From Hemileia vastatrix (lineage: Eukaryota; Basidiomycota; Pucciniomycetes; Pucciniales; Zaghouaniaceae): a stretch of 64,000 nucleotides of DNA. The stretch is taken from assembly GCA_030280995.1 (NCBI GenBank), contig JASXTE010000002.1, positions 43,739,683 through 43,803,682 of the forward strand, written 5' to 3'. Made by a program: the position numbers and the translations under genes. The number at the start of each line of letters is the position of its first letter. Position 1 is the first letter of the stretch. This document shows positions 20,526 to 32,347 of the stretch, in pieces. The notes under the pieces were generated by a model. That model did not search any database and was not told the DNA's origin. It worked only from the letters and a program-made list of their open reading frames with translations.

Positions 20526-22022
20526 TATGTTGAGACTATCAACAGTGAGGGAAGCTGGGACTGACTATGCTGGATATAGCAGTGAGACTAGAGAGTAATT
20601 AGATTACTAGATAAGTTGTCTGATGAGGAGTGCTCCACCTCGCTTGCCCCATATAACCCCCTTATGCAATATTCCCTCTTTGGCCTCTCACAATGCATAG
20701 TGCCTATAGCGCTCCTCCTCCTCGCCTCTCAACCAAATCCTAACATAATTGCAACTTTTACTGGATGTCCATGAAGGCATACATTCAGCGCTATGAAAGA
20801 TACTGCATAGGGTGGTTGAATATGGAAATTCATTATGACATGAACCAAGTAACATGCAATTATATAGTTATTTTTTACCAACACAGAGGTAGATCTCCTT
20901 AGTGACTACTGAGTAACTGCTCAGTAAGTTAACATTAATTCCTCAGTAAATTTTTGGTTACAAATCAGAAAGGATTCAGAAGGGTTTCACTTAGAGCTAA
21001 TTGTAAGAGCTCAGTCTGATTTCCATCTGAGTAACAACTGCAGACTTGCTAGAAAGTCTCACCCCAAATATTTCGTGGTGAAATGTCTTATTGAGAACCA
21101 AGAAAAACCTATTTATATGATACTTAAAGGTAAGCCTGTAGCTGTGTTTTTGCTTCAAGAAAATGATTTTACTTAATGACAGATTTCTAACTTTGATACC
21201 CCCTAAAATTTGGTATATCCCACTTTTGGTGTAATGCCGGTGGGGAGACAGAGTCGTGGAGGACTTGCTGATGTCAAATTTTAAGCTTTCTGTCAAGTTT
21301 ATTTTTTTTTATTTTTTTTATTTTTTTATTTTATTTTTTTAATTTTGTTGCTAAATGGTTGTAAGACTTCTTATATTTGATGTAACATCCTTGAAAACTT
21401 TCATTCCTTCTCACTTCTCCATAATTTTACTATTCTTCACGAACCAGAACAAGATGATTCTCTCATCAAAAAAATGAGTTGGCACCTTCTAGCACACGCC
21501 CGTCCTTAAAACTCAATTATGTGTGACACCCAGTTCAACTTCAATTTCAACATCACACACACACTAGTATGCCCTGTAGCAGATGAAACTTGCTGTGCTG
21601 CAATTACCAAACTTCAAGTTTTTTTTTCAAGATTGACAGAAACATTATACTAGAGTTAAAACTAAGCTCAATTTACAAAAGTCAAGATTTATCACACTTT
21701 AACAGAGGGCTATAAGATCACCGTCTTGTTGATTTTTTAAATTTTTATTTCCACTGTTAGAGAGGAGAGCAAAAGCCTTGACACTGTGCGGTGTCACTAT
21801 GTCGGGTACTCCATAAGACCTAATAAAAGACCGATTTCAAGTCACGTGCGAGACAGGCGGCCAACTAGGCGGCTTGTGTTTTACCGACATCGCCAGGTTT
21901 TTTCACTGGGTGCTTGATAGCGGAACAAACAGAAAAGTAACTTGCAATTAGACCACCCGGTCCCCTGTGGAAAGATAACAAGTATCACAGTCCGGCAGGT
22001 TGAAAGTGCGTTCGGGAAGTCG
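20526..22022. other. Intergenic region upstream of GTP cyclohydrolase I
   Basis: No convincing gene is present. It holds the far part of the minisatellite (to about 20600). A segment at 20875-20900 ends CAACACAGAGGTAGATCTCC before TTA and resembles one end of the MITE at 58748-59547. At 21184-21205 there is a 22-bp sequence found again, inverted, at 57640-57661. The last 200 bp are less A/T-rich (CACGTGCGAGACAGGCGG) and probably form the promoter and 5' UTR of the next gene. Confidence 0.5.
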
Positions 22023-22913
22023 ATGGATTTATCTACAGCGGAAGAGCATCTAGGTATAAAAGATGTGGCATCTGACATATCCTCCTCAAGTTCGATGGTG
22101 TTAAATGAGGAAACTGGACAAAGCATGATCACAGGACGACGCTTACCCTTCACACCAGCCCTCAGCGATTGTGGGGAGCCAATACCGTCGCAGATACCTT
22201 CTTTAATGGAGAATGGATTAGGATGGCCTAGTAAAGGAACTCTGGCTAGATTAGCTGAAGGTGACAGGCTCAAGGCAGACGAGAAAGAAAAAACAGAAAC
22301 GGCGCGAGTCGAAAGATTGTCAGCAGCTGTGCGAGAAATTCTAGAATGTATTGGGGAAGATCCCGAGCGGGAAGGATTATTGCGAACACCAGAACGATAT
22401 GCCAAGGCGTTGTTGTGGATGACCAAAGGCTACGCTGAGCGATTACCTGATGTGATTGGATCAGCAGTTTTTAATGAGGATCACAAAGAAATGGTAATTG
22501 TGAAAGATATAGACATCTTCAGTCTTTGCGAGCACCATCTGGTTCCATTTACGGGCAAGGTGTCCATAGGATACATACCCGATAAGCAAGTACTTGGTCT
22601 TAGCAAGCTAGCACGCATTGCAGAAACTTACAGTCGACGTCTGCAAGTTCAAGAACGCTTAACAAATCAAATAGCTCGCACGGTCCAGGAAGCTATTTCG
22701 CCCCTGGGTGTTGGGGTGGTTGTTGAATGTACACACATGTGTATGACGATGCGGGGTGTACAGAAACCAGGGGCGCTGACTGTGACTAGTGCAATGCTTG
22801 GGTGTTTTCGAACCAAGGATCGGACTAGGGCTGAGTTCCTCAATTTACTCAGGTTAGTTGAACTGATTGAGCATGGATCAATTGCTGGTCATGGCCGGTG
22901 GATTGGTGTTTGA
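22023..22913 (+). CDS. GTP cyclohydrolase I
   Basis: 296 aa from the first credible ATG at 22023; the open frame extends upstream but without ATG. The enzyme converts GTP to dihydroneopterin triphosphate, the entry step of fungal folate (and pterin) synthesis, as a cytosolic decamer. Residues 1-90 are a low-complexity N-terminal extension typical of eukaryotic members. The catalytic domain runs from about 95 ([20 protein letters not shown]) to 277. Zinc ligands are C169 and H172 in CEHHLVPF and C240 in [10 protein letters not shown]. The domain normally ends near FLNLLR (272-277). The following 19 residues start at a GTTAGT that could be an intron donor, so the C-terminus may be longer or different in the mature mRNA. 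A single exon otherwise fits. Confidence 0.93.
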   Translation: MDLSTAEEHLGIKDVASDISSSSSMVLNEETGQSMITGRRLPFTPALSDCGEPIPSQIPSLMENGLGWPSKGTLARLAEGDRLKADEKEKTETARVERLSAAVREILECIGEDPEREGLLRTPERYAKALLWMTKGYAERLPDVIGSAVFNEDHKEMVIVKDIDIFSLCEHHLVPFTGKVSIGYIPDKQVLGLSKLARIAETYSRRLQVQERLTNQIARTVQEAISPLGVGVVVECTHMCMTMRGVQKPGALTVTSAMLGCFRTKDRTRAEFLNLLRLVELIEHGSIAGHGRWIGV

Positions 22914-23489
22914 TGACTGAGAGGGTTGACATGGATTTTTGTGTTTGTGTTTGTTTTTGTTTTCTATATCAACTCCGACTCATGGCGATAATAATCAGAA
23001 ATCATCATAGCAGATAACTGGATCGTGCTTTCTAAAAAACTCGGGCGATTATTTTGATGTTCACTTGTAGCTAAATGATGAGCATCCAGGGATTTGTTTG
23101 GATCCTCCATAATTAATTTGAATTGAATATAGCATTTGTTCGTTCATATTTATGTTTCTCAATATATCATCAAGAATAATTTGCATATGTCAAACCATAC
23201 TGTAATATACAATATTAATTTCATTCAGCACGCATTTTGGATGGATGTTGATTGTGGTAGAAAGATGTGGGAATGGATGCTTAATTGAGTGTGTGGAGTG
23301 GGGGTTGGGAGGTGCATGTGATTGAGTACCGCATATTGCATAATGTTGCATAGATCGATGAATCCAAAGTGTACATCGCTTGTGATGTTGGGGGTTTTGT
23401 TTCAGCCTCACTCCAACACTTTTTATATCAGTGGCTCATCTCAAGGAGATCAGGAACCATTCTTTTCTAAAGGCACTTTCTATCAAGCC
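22914..23489. other. Spacer between GTP cyclohydrolase I and the zinc-finger gene
   Basis: AT-rich, with no independent gene. From 23406 the frame of the zinc-finger gene is open upstream of its chosen ATG. A strong acceptor (TTTTGTTTCAG, ending 23405) suggests an additional upstream exon or a 5' UTR intron that I could not place. Confidence 0.5.
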
Positions 23490-24654
23490 ATGCCCTTGAA
23501 CACCAACAAGTCAGACATCCCCAGGTTTGTTAATCAAAAATCCTGGTTCAAGTGGAATTTTACTAAGCATTCATATTGATCTGTTTTTCATATTCATAAC
23601 AATCTATCCACTTAACTTTTAATGTCAACACTTGGTTGTGACATCCTTATCGTCACCGGTCACATCAAAGACCTTATAAGTGTCCGGTATGTGACCGTGC
23701 ATTCTATCGTCTTGAGCATCAAACTCGTCATGTTAGAACTCATACCGGAGAAAAACCTCATCGATGCTCTCACATGGGCTGTGAAAAAACATTTTCCCGC
23801 TCTGATGAACTCACCCGCCATGCTCGTACTCATGCTCATCCCGCTCCAAGAAGACGTCTAAGAGCAAAGGTTCGCCTTAAGTCCATATTCAAAATTCAAT
23901 ATCAAACTACTTACTGATGATGCCATGGTTCTAATTTTTGAATCTTTGTTGGCATTATTTATGTATAATAATAATCTCTATTTTAATCCTCACTTGATGA
24001 TCGACATCTCTCTCATTTCAGACCACAGAATCTAATGCACAAAACCATCCTCAAAAAGCTTTCCCACCTTATGAATCATCCTTAAATTCACCCGTCTCTA
24101 CCCATTCTGATCTCAGTGAGGCAGACTCAGCTCACATCCCACCCCTTCTCTCTCTTTCTCTCGCCTCTCCGCCTTATCACTTTCACAATTTTCACAATAA
24201 TCAGGCTTCTACCTTTGACCTCAATTCTCGAACGTTACCATGCCTTTCTCATCTTATCCGCCAGCCCCCTCCTCCTACATCATGCTCAACTTCTCGTTAC
24301 TTCCCCTCTCGCTCTGCTCCCCCCTCCAGGGTCAATTCCCCCCCTCCTCCAACTTTAAATTCGCCAGGGTCATCCTTTCATTCTCTTCCACTCGCCCTTT
24401 CTTCTTCACTGCCCTCTTCAGCTCGCTCATCATATTCTTCTCTTCCATCTCTCGCCGACTCATTTATTTCGCCCCCTCTTTCATCATCATCTAATTCTTC
24501 TTCTCTTTCAAGCCGGAGAATGGGCCCTTTTGGCCTTCAGATGACACCCATTGGTCAAGCTGCCCCACTATACAACAACTCATCATTTCCACCAACTGAA
24601 CCTCACATGAACCCTTCTCAATCTTCTATGTCTTCTTTACAAAATAATATGTAG
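23490..24654 (+). CDS. CreA/Mig1-type C2H2 zinc-finger transcription factor (three exons)
   Basis: Proposed exons are 23490-23524, 23671-23869 and 24022-24654, giving 288 aa. Introns 23525-23670 (GTTTGT...AAAG) and 23870-24021 (GTTCGC...TTTCAG) keep frame. Two C2H2 fingers lie at residues 16-36 (C16, C19, H32, H36) and 44-66 (C44, C49, H62, H66), joined by TGEKP. Finger 1 has the YRLEHQTRH helix and finger 2 SRSDELTRH, the signature of CreA/Mig1 glucose repressors that bind GC-rich promoter boxes. The C-terminal half is Ser/Pro-rich. [15 protein letters not shown] may be a conserved regulatory motif. The first finger is preceded by IPRPYKCP, as in the family. The true start may lie further upstream, since the acceptor at 23405 is strong. 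Confidence 0.82.
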
Positions 24655-26213
24655 TTATGGCTCTTATCTCCATTTTGTTTATATCTTGTGTTTAGCTGCT
24701 TGATCATGGACTTTTGATTTTATTTACATAGAGATCTTTTCCTTTTTTAAAAGATTTTCAATTTTGCCTCCTATAGAATTTTCCAACATCTTCTCCACTT
24801 TGCTATACATATACATACACATATACACATATACATACATATATTGATAGATAGATAGATTAATCGCCCGGAAGATGAAAGGAAAAGCTTAACATGTATT
24901 TAGTTTCCTTGTTGGGGTTCTATTTTTGAACTTTTTTTTTGTTCTTATCATTTAACATATCATTCCATTTATTTCAAAATACCATTTTTTATTTCATTTT
25001 TTGTCATCCTGATATTGTGAGGGTAGGTTATTGCTTATGATGTTTGATTAGTACTAAATAGAATTCCTGTGAACGTATACATGCTTTATTGTTTTTTAGG
25101 TTTGTGATATATACTAATCAATAATGTTGTTAAATTTTCTCATATAGAGTTTTTGACCATGCATATAAATAGAATAAAATAAAATAAAATAAATAATGGG
25201 CATTGGCTATCTACTATCTCTGTTGAGATCAAAGAAGTTTTTTTTTGCTTTGATTACTCATAAGTGAAATGATCCGCTAAAACTTAAAGGCTTGTTCCAA
25301 AATAACTGAGGTGATGAAAACAACATGTGTGAGTATAGTTTAAAGCCCGGACAACAACAATGTCACAATACATATGAAGATAAAAATATCCGGATGACAA
25401 TGACAGCCAAATCATGATAAATTAATGAGAAATATATTGAAAAACATTTCAAGGATTCAAAAATGATCAAAAATAATTTAATTGAAACTAATGTGAGACG
25501 TCATAAGGAATTAAAATAATCTTAATATTTTTGATATTTTGTAACCTTTTTTTTTTTTTTTCTTACTAGATCTCCTCTTTTTTTCACATTTATTTATTTT
25601 TTCTCAAAAATAAGCCTGAGATGTTTTGGAGAATGAGTTATATTGACTTTGAATTTTTTTTTAAAATGAAGTATAGATGTTAAACGAAAGTATTAAAAGA
25701 GTATTTGTATGTTTCGTTGTGTTGGTCAGTTTGAATTTCTTTGCGGGGTCATGGGTAAAAGTAAATTTATTAGCTAGATGATTCGGGGAAAACCAAATTG
25801 AGGTTTTATGTAGCTGACCTGTGGTTTCAAGAAAAATGAAGACTAAAATAACAGCTATTTTGGCGTGCCTTTTTCTACTTGGCAGCCAAGTTACAAACTA
25901 TTCATCTCTATGAATCACTTCAAATTTTGATTTAACATGTCAATGATAAGCTAAAGCTTCACCATGAGTACCATCTCAACAGTTGAAGATAGATTACTTA
26001 CGGCTCTAAGAGCATAAGTTTAAAAAAAGATGTTTTATGTAGCACTAAAAGTAAAAACAAGTGATGGATTTGGCAAGTTTTTTTTTTGTGTCAAGATTAT
26101 AAATAATGCACACACCATCCCAGTTCATCAAACGAAAGAAAAAACAATCTCCTTGAGAGTTAAATCTAAAGTTATACTTTGACTAAACTTGATCTATAGA
26201 TATTTTTTTAATA
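24655..26213. other. AT-rich intergenic region
   Basis: No gene is supported. It contains an ATACATA/CATATA microsatellite and GATA repeats at about 24805-24860 and an (AAAAT)-type run at 25172-25190. The last 100 bp should include the promoter of the secreted repeat protein. Confidence 0.5.
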
Positions 26214-28774
26214 ATGCCTTATAATCTCCATCGGATAATTATTCTCGCTAAAATTATAAGCTTGATTGTTTCTGCACCACCTCCAGATCCATCACCTTAT
26301 CACCCAACTGGCTGGACAAGTACTCCAATCAGTCACCTTGAGGCTGATGCTTCCCTTGATGGATCACTTTCAAGGCAGGAACTTAATCAACATGAAGAAG
26401 CTTACAAATACCATCCTTATTACTATTATCAAGGTAAGACATAGTATGTGGTCAAAAATAATCAGACAAAAGAAATAAGTTATACTAATACATTCTATTG
26501 ACTTGTTTTGCGAATGAAATCATGAACCACTCTATTCTACTTTTTTTAACTCCTTTTGACTCGATCAACATGATCTATACCGTGGGCCAATTCCCGTGTC
26601 TAACTCTTTTGGATACAGGCCCTATCACGCAGACAAGACAAAATTTGAATTACATTGGAAAAACAAAAGAAATGACTATACATACTGATACTTTGTATTA
26701 TTATTGAATTCTTCAAATAAAATTGTGGATTGCTTTACTCCCATTTGAATAGATCATTATAGTCCACACCACAGGCCAATTCCTGCGTCTAGCTCTTCTG
26801 GATACTGGTCTCATTATGCAGGCAAGGCATGCTTTATATTACATTAGAAGAAGAAGAAAAACGACTATATATACTGATACTTGACATTATTATTGTATTT
26901 GAATTAATTTATTCCTGTTTGACTAGATCAATATAGTCCTTACTACTGGCCAATGTCTATGCCTAGCTCTTATAACAACAGATATCATTTTGTGCCGGCA
27001 AACGTGCCTAGTTTCAACCCCCAACCGCCTTATCCGCCATTTTATCCAGTGTCTTATCATCCAGTGTATCCTAGTTTCCATCCAATACAAGACTCCCCCT
27101 TCCAAAACCAAAGGTATGAAATTGAGAATCTCCGGCCTGCTGACTCGCACAATCCATGGTTCTATGAACCGTCACTATCAGGAGGTTCCAAGACACCACT
27201 TGACTCTTCTATAGGCTACTCAAAATCAAGAACTGAGAAAAATCTGGCTTCTGTGCCGCCAATCTATCCACTATTTTTCGGACATCCAAGTCAAGGTGAT
27301 TGTGGAAAAACATCTGATGTTTACACAAACAACCAAATCACTACAAGCAAGGGCAAGCTGTGACCATTTTCATTGTCATACATGTTGCTTTCTGAAGATT
27401 CATATCACCATGAATTTGATTCTTCCTAAGGTTCTTCAAGAGACTACCAAATGGATGGAGATGAAAAAGCACCGACTTCCACTTCACCTTTTCATACACT
27501 GTCTCACGAACATGGAGTAGATAGTGATGACGACACTGCTTATAGCTCCTTCTTGGAGGACCAAATGGCAGGAACTGAAAACTCATCACCTTTGCCTTTA
27601 TCTTCTAACCTGATCTCTCCGAAATTTCAGAAACCCAATCAGTTTGATACAATGCAAGTCTCTTCCATTAGTGAAGACATGCCACATTCTCCCCACAAGC
27701 AGCCCAAGTTTGAACAGTTAGTTGAACCACCATTGCAAGAAGATTCGCGATCCAAGAAACTATTTCCTTTGACAGAAAACGCCTCCAATGACGAAAAACA
27801 AGATGAAATTGGATCTACATCTCAACCTCAATTGTTGAACCCATCATTGTCAAGTGCAGATGAATCCATGTCTCATACTCCCCACAAGTGGCTTAAGCTT
27901 GAACACTCAGTTGAACCACCATTGGAAGAAGATTCGAAATGCAAGCAAGTATTTCCTTTGACAGAAAATGACTCTTCAAGGACGAAAGACAAGATAAGAT
28001 TCAATCTACATTTCAACCCCAGTTGTTAAACCCATCATTGTCAAGTGCAGATGAATCCAGCCAGAATTCTGCTTAAGCACAAACCTTACGTCATAAGTCA
28101 CCTGTAACGATGGACAATTTTTTTTCAGTAGCACTCCTTCATTATTTAAAGAGATACTTTACTCGTCCGATATAAAGTCAGGGAGTCAGAAATATTTTAT
28201 TGAGCAGCTTAGAGCACAAGATGACACAAGAAGTTACGCAAAGGATAAACTCGACGCATATCAAAATAGTGAAAAAGAATATTATGCCCTCCTGCAAGGA
28301 GTACACCCACCAATGAAAATAAAACTATCTATTGCTCTTAGGAAATATGAAATTAGTTGTGAAAAATTATTTAAATTTGTTGAAAATTATCAAGCACAAT
28401 ACGTTGAATTGATCTTGAACTTTGGAAATAAAGACAAATTCTGGAAATTCATACAAGATCTCAAAGGAAAAGTGGATAAGTTCCCTCAAGTAATGTCGGA
28501 GGTTGTCCAGAATATTTGTCAATTAGATATGCTACTTAATGTATTGGGAATGACAGGCAAACAAATTGAACAACTCAAGGATGGATTTTCTCTAACCTCT
28601 AGACAAAATGATGTTCATCGTAGTTTGGGGGCATACGAGAAGGATGAAAGTTTGAAGGAATTGGAAGACAAAAAGCTTGAGGCAACGGAATCACTTTCAA
28701 AAAATTTCATGGAACCAACTTTTGATAAATCCCAATATTATATGCTGTTTGATTACATGAAAAACAAACCATAA
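26214..28774 (+). CDS. Secreted repeat-containing protein of unknown function (multi-exon, possibly decaying)
   Basis: Exon 1 (26214-26433) starts at an ATG and encodes a signal peptide (hydrophobic core IIILAKIISLIVSA) followed by Pro/Tyr-rich sequence. It ends at a GTAAGA donor. A 69-nt exon unit occurs three times in tandem, at 26564, 26753 and 26927. The last is fused to exon 26927-27295, which is phase-compatible with exon 1. Intron 27296-27430 (GTGATT...CCTAAG) leads to an exon starting 27431. That exon encodes two copies of a repeat (SPHKQPKFEQLVEPPL, then TPHKWLKLEHSVEPPL). A one-base difference in the second copy shifts the frame near 27975. A final exon from 28129 (after TTTTTTTTCAG) to 28774 encodes a Lys/Glu-rich helical domain. 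The join before this last exon is unresolved. It could be a rust effector-like protein; no known domain was recognised. Confidence 0.6.
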
Positions 28775-30805
28775 AATTTATCAAATTGTAAGTTATATTT
28801 ATTCTGGAACACTTTTATAGAAAGATAGCTGATATAATGTGTTAAAATTTGGTGAAGCATAAGTCCTCAGAATCCTGATCCTTACAACTCTCACAGAAAG
28901 ATAGTGCAAGCTGGTAAGTCCTATCGAACCAACAACAGTTAAACATATTCTCAAAGTCATTATTTTTTATTATAAAAATAACAAAATAATTAGAATGCAA
29001 CCTGAGTTTGTAAAGCTTAAATATTTAATATATCAATCCGTGGGCCCATAAAAAAGCTAATATGTTTAGATAATATCTCAATATATAGCAAGTCCAGTAA
29101 TCTTAAAACCTTCTTGACTAGGACTATGTAATTGACATTTGTTTCCTCCACTTTGAATGTCGTAAGGGGGACTTGCCATACTAAGGATTTTTTCAACTGG
29201 ATATACCATTAAATTTTAAGATTTATCTACTATGGCTCTCTTGCTTAATAGCTTCTATAGCTGCAAAAACTTTTCTAGTCATATGAATGTATGCCATAAG
29301 TTGTACTATTACTTTTTTACTTTTCTAGTGCACTTTAAGCTTGCTGTACATTCATCATCAACATAACATTTTACTTGAATCTAAAAGCATTTGATTCACT
29401 ATCCTATTACTCTTTACTTCTACCTTGGTTCTTCATTCTAAATCAAACAAGTTTAGCATCATCACTATTTGAAAAAATTAAAACACTTATTTCCATAGAT
29501 TGATTTATTAAACCCTTTTTTACACAATTCACAATCATCTAATTTTTTTTTATACTGTAGATAAATGCATAATTTCCTCCTTGCGCAGTTCTGATTTTCC
29601 TCTCTCAACTTTTCAATCTATTTTTGTCTCTTTCTTGATTTTTCCTAATAATCCCTTTGTTTTATTCAACACTTTATCAAGGAAAACGTAGCTTAAATCT
29701 AGACTCTTTGTTTTTTTGAAATACAACAGCAAGAGATAGATGTAAACAGTATGCTTGAACCAATACAAGTTTTTTTATAGTTCTGATTGATGAAATAAGG
29801 CTGAAGATAAAAAGGATGAGTTTTAAAGGTAGAGTGAGAACATAATTGTCATATATATACAATTGAAGGGGGACTTGCTAGTCAATCTCCTGGATCTTCA
29901 CTTGTTAGACTAATTATCCAACCATTCATTGAACACAGTTTGAGCTTGGTTGACTTCAAAGGCTTACAAAGATGAAAAAAAAAAAAAAAAAAAAAAGTGT
30001 CTGACCATCTTCCAATTGTCTTCCAACCGGCTCCAAAGTGAGCCCAAATTGAGTTCGATGGAGAGACTTGCTAGCAAGTTCCTTTTATTCCCCCCTTGGT
30101 TTACATCCTTTCTTCTGTTTCAAGTTTTTGTTGATATAAACAAACGATTTTCCTATTTTGCATATTGCTAATCATTTGAATCCATACATTGCTTACACAT
30201 CCTGCAAACAGTGGACGATTACAAAACCTCCTACTCATCAGGATTGACCCTTGATTTGAAATACCCTTGACTTCACTGCCAAAAAACTCCAAAACCTCCC
30301 CAAAAACTCGGCTTTTAAAAACAGGGGTAAGCTCGTCGATGGGAGATTTCTGGTAATCTTCCCTTATTTTCACTCAGTGTTACCCTGAAGGCATTATATC
30401 TATATATCTATATATATAAAAGAATTAGTGCACTAACTTCCTAAAAAAATAGTAAATTCGGCCGCTAACCTAATTGACCCCGACTGATTCCACATTGAAT
30501 ACTCGGGGCTGCGCGTCGCTAGATGCAGCAGCCCCAACAGCAATTCTCATTTCACAACCACTCATTCCACTAAAAACCTGAGATTGTAAGATATATCTAT
30601 CATGCGAGGTGCGTGCCTGCTGACCGTTTGCTACGCAGACGGGCAGAAGGCTCGTTCTAATAAAATAAAATAAAATAAAAAATAAAAAACACACATTCTT
30701 TCATAAGTTTGTAACTATTTATAAAAGTATAATGAATACGCCACACTGTATGCGGACAAAGTGAATAATATGATCGATACATAGTCCTCGCTGGTGATTT
30801 TTTGG
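28775..30805. other. Intergenic region upstream of the pseudouridine synthase
   Basis: No gene is supported over about 2 kb. Only short chance frames, a run of about 23 A at 29973 and an (AAAAT) repeat near 30660-30685 are visible. The last 50 bp before the gene have higher GC and probably carry its promoter. Confidence 0.5.
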
Positions 30806-32347
30806 ATGCTCCGACGAGCGACGACAGCGATCACGCGCCACATGGAAACAATCGAGGACCTTCTACGGCAAATTTCAGTCCTGCAGCAACGTGTGGCTCA
30901 ACTGGAAAACAAGCAACTCCTACAAAATGACCAAGTCTCCTCAGCAGCGGACAAAAAACTCGTAACAGATCATATTACAACAGATTTTTACCCTCAACGA
31001 AAGATTGCACTTGTCCTCAATTACGCAGGCTGGCAGCATGGGGGAATGTCTTGGCAGCGCGAGATAGGAAGTCGTAGCACTGTTGAGGAAGAACTGTTTG
31101 CCGCCTTATTACGCGCACATCTTGTGCCAATGGGTAACGGAGTACCGGAGACGGAGCGCCGGCGGGCACTGGCTGGCGACCGCTGGCGAGATGCCGTAGA
31201 TCTTCAGCACTGGCAATTCTCGCGCGCCGGCCGCACCGATGCCGGTGTCAGCGCCGCCGGTCAGGTGGTCAGTCTCAAAGTCCGCTCTAAAAAAATACGA
31301 GACGCGTCTCCGTCTTCATCGTCGGTTCTTCTTGATGATGATGAACTCAATTATCCATCCATTCTCAATTCATTTCTTCCTCCTTCCGTCCGCGTACTGG
31401 GATGGTCTCCCGTAGCTGACAGCTTTGACGCCAGATTTGATTGTCGGGCTCGGCATTATAAGTATTTCTTTTCTCGCGAAGAGTCTCCACAAAACCCACT
31501 TGATATAGATCTCATGAAAGATGCCGCTCACCGTCTTGTGGGTGAACATGATTTTCGAAATCTCTGCAAGCTTGACAAGTCTAAGCAAATCACAAACTTC
31601 AAGCGGGTTGTTTTTGAAGCCTACATTGACCCAGTGGTTGATGATTCATCACATCATTCCTGCCATGACCTCTTTGTATTCAATTTAGTGGGATCAGCCT
31701 TTCTTTACAACCAAGTTCGACAGATCATGACTGTCTTATTTCTTGTTGGTGCCCGTTTGGAAAAACCCACTATTATTGATGCTTTGCTGTACACTAATCA
31801 GGAGGCTGCTCGGCCACTTGACCTGGACCCTACTCTAGGTTACACTGACTGCAAGCCGGAAATGGCTCTGGCAAGTGAGCTTCCTCTTGTTCTCTGGAAA
31901 TGTAGATACGATGAAGGTACTTTCCAATGGCAAAAACTTATTGCACCTGATAAGGATTCTTCTTCTGTTCCCACAGTTCATTCGCGTCATATTTCTCAAA
32001 TGCGCACTGAGTGGTTACAGCATCGTTTCAAATCCATCATAACATTTCATCATCTTCTTAGTACTGCAGCAACACCACGAAAATCTCATACTGATGGCGC
32101 CAATCAGTCTGAAGTTACCATAACTAATGCAGATACTATGAAAAAACAAAAAATTGGGATATACCTAGGTGGCGGTCAAGTCCAGTGGACTCGGTCGTAT
32201 ACACCTATCATGGCTCGAAGAAGATCCCTCTCTTATGAAGAAAGTAATGCTAACTGGCTCAAAGGTAAAGGCGCAAGGAAAATAAAATCAAGTCATGTTG
32301 AAAATGCAATCCATCCTAATGTGCATTCTTCAAATAGTGAAAATTAA
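30806..32347 (+). CDS. PUS3: tRNA pseudouridine38/39 synthase (DEG1/PUS3 family)
   Basis: 513 aa from the ATG at 30806; an alternative ATG at 30842 gives 501 aa. The enzyme isomerises U38 and U39 in the anticodon arm of tRNAs. The N-terminus has a short coiled coil (METIEDLLRQISVLQQRVAQ) usual for PUS3. The catalytic Asp is D145 in SRAGRTDAGVSAAGQ. Other family blocks are ARFDCRARHYKYFFS, DFRNLCKLDKSKQITNFKR and GSAFLYNQVRQIM. The longer start adds MLRRATTAITRH, basic and Asp/Glu-free, which could be a mitochondrial targeting sequence. DEG1 acts in the nucleus, cytoplasm and mitochondria, so both starts may be used. Residues after about 400 form a low-complexity tail. The gene is intronless and less A/T-rich than its surroundings. 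A GGGGT repeat lies about 180 nt after the stop. Confidence 0.93.
   Translation: MLRRATTAITRHMETIEDLLRQISVLQQRVAQLENKQLLQNDQVSSAADKKLVTDHITTDFYPQRKIALVLNYAGWQHGGMSWQREIGSRSTVEEELFAALLRAHLVPMGNGVPETERRRALAGDRWRDAVDLQHWQFSRAGRTDAGVSAAGQVVSLKVRSKKIRDASPSSSSVLLDDDELNYPSILNSFLPPSVRVLGWSPVADSFDARFDCRARHYKYFFSREESPQNPLDIDLMKDAAHRLVGEHDFRNLCKLDKSKQITNFKRVVFEAYIDPVVDDSSHHSCHDLFVFNLVGSAFLYNQVRQIMTVLFLVGARLEKPTIIDALLYTNQEAARPLDLDPTLGYTDCKPEMALASELPLVLWKCRYDEGTFQWQKLIAPDKDSSSVPTVHSRHISQMRTEWLQHRFKSIITFHHLLSTAATPRKSHTDGANQSEVTITNADTMKKQKIGIYLGGGQVQWTRSYTPIMARRRSLSYEESNANWLKGKGARKIKSSHVENAIHPNVHSSNSEN

Noticed and set aside
20997..21296. 99-codon minus-strand frame between A1 and GTP cyclohydrolase I
   Set aside because: It crosses the repeated 22-bp sequence and has no domain; probably chance.
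21942..22022. N-terminal extension of GTP cyclohydrolase I from a TTG codon
   Set aside because: A TTG start is not credible for this nuclear gene; the first in-frame ATG is at 22023 and the extension has no family similarity.
21881..22426. 181-codon open frame on the minus strand over GTP cyclohydrolase I
   Set aside because: It overlaps the conserved enzyme frame on the other strand, has no domain, and is a shadow of its codon usage.
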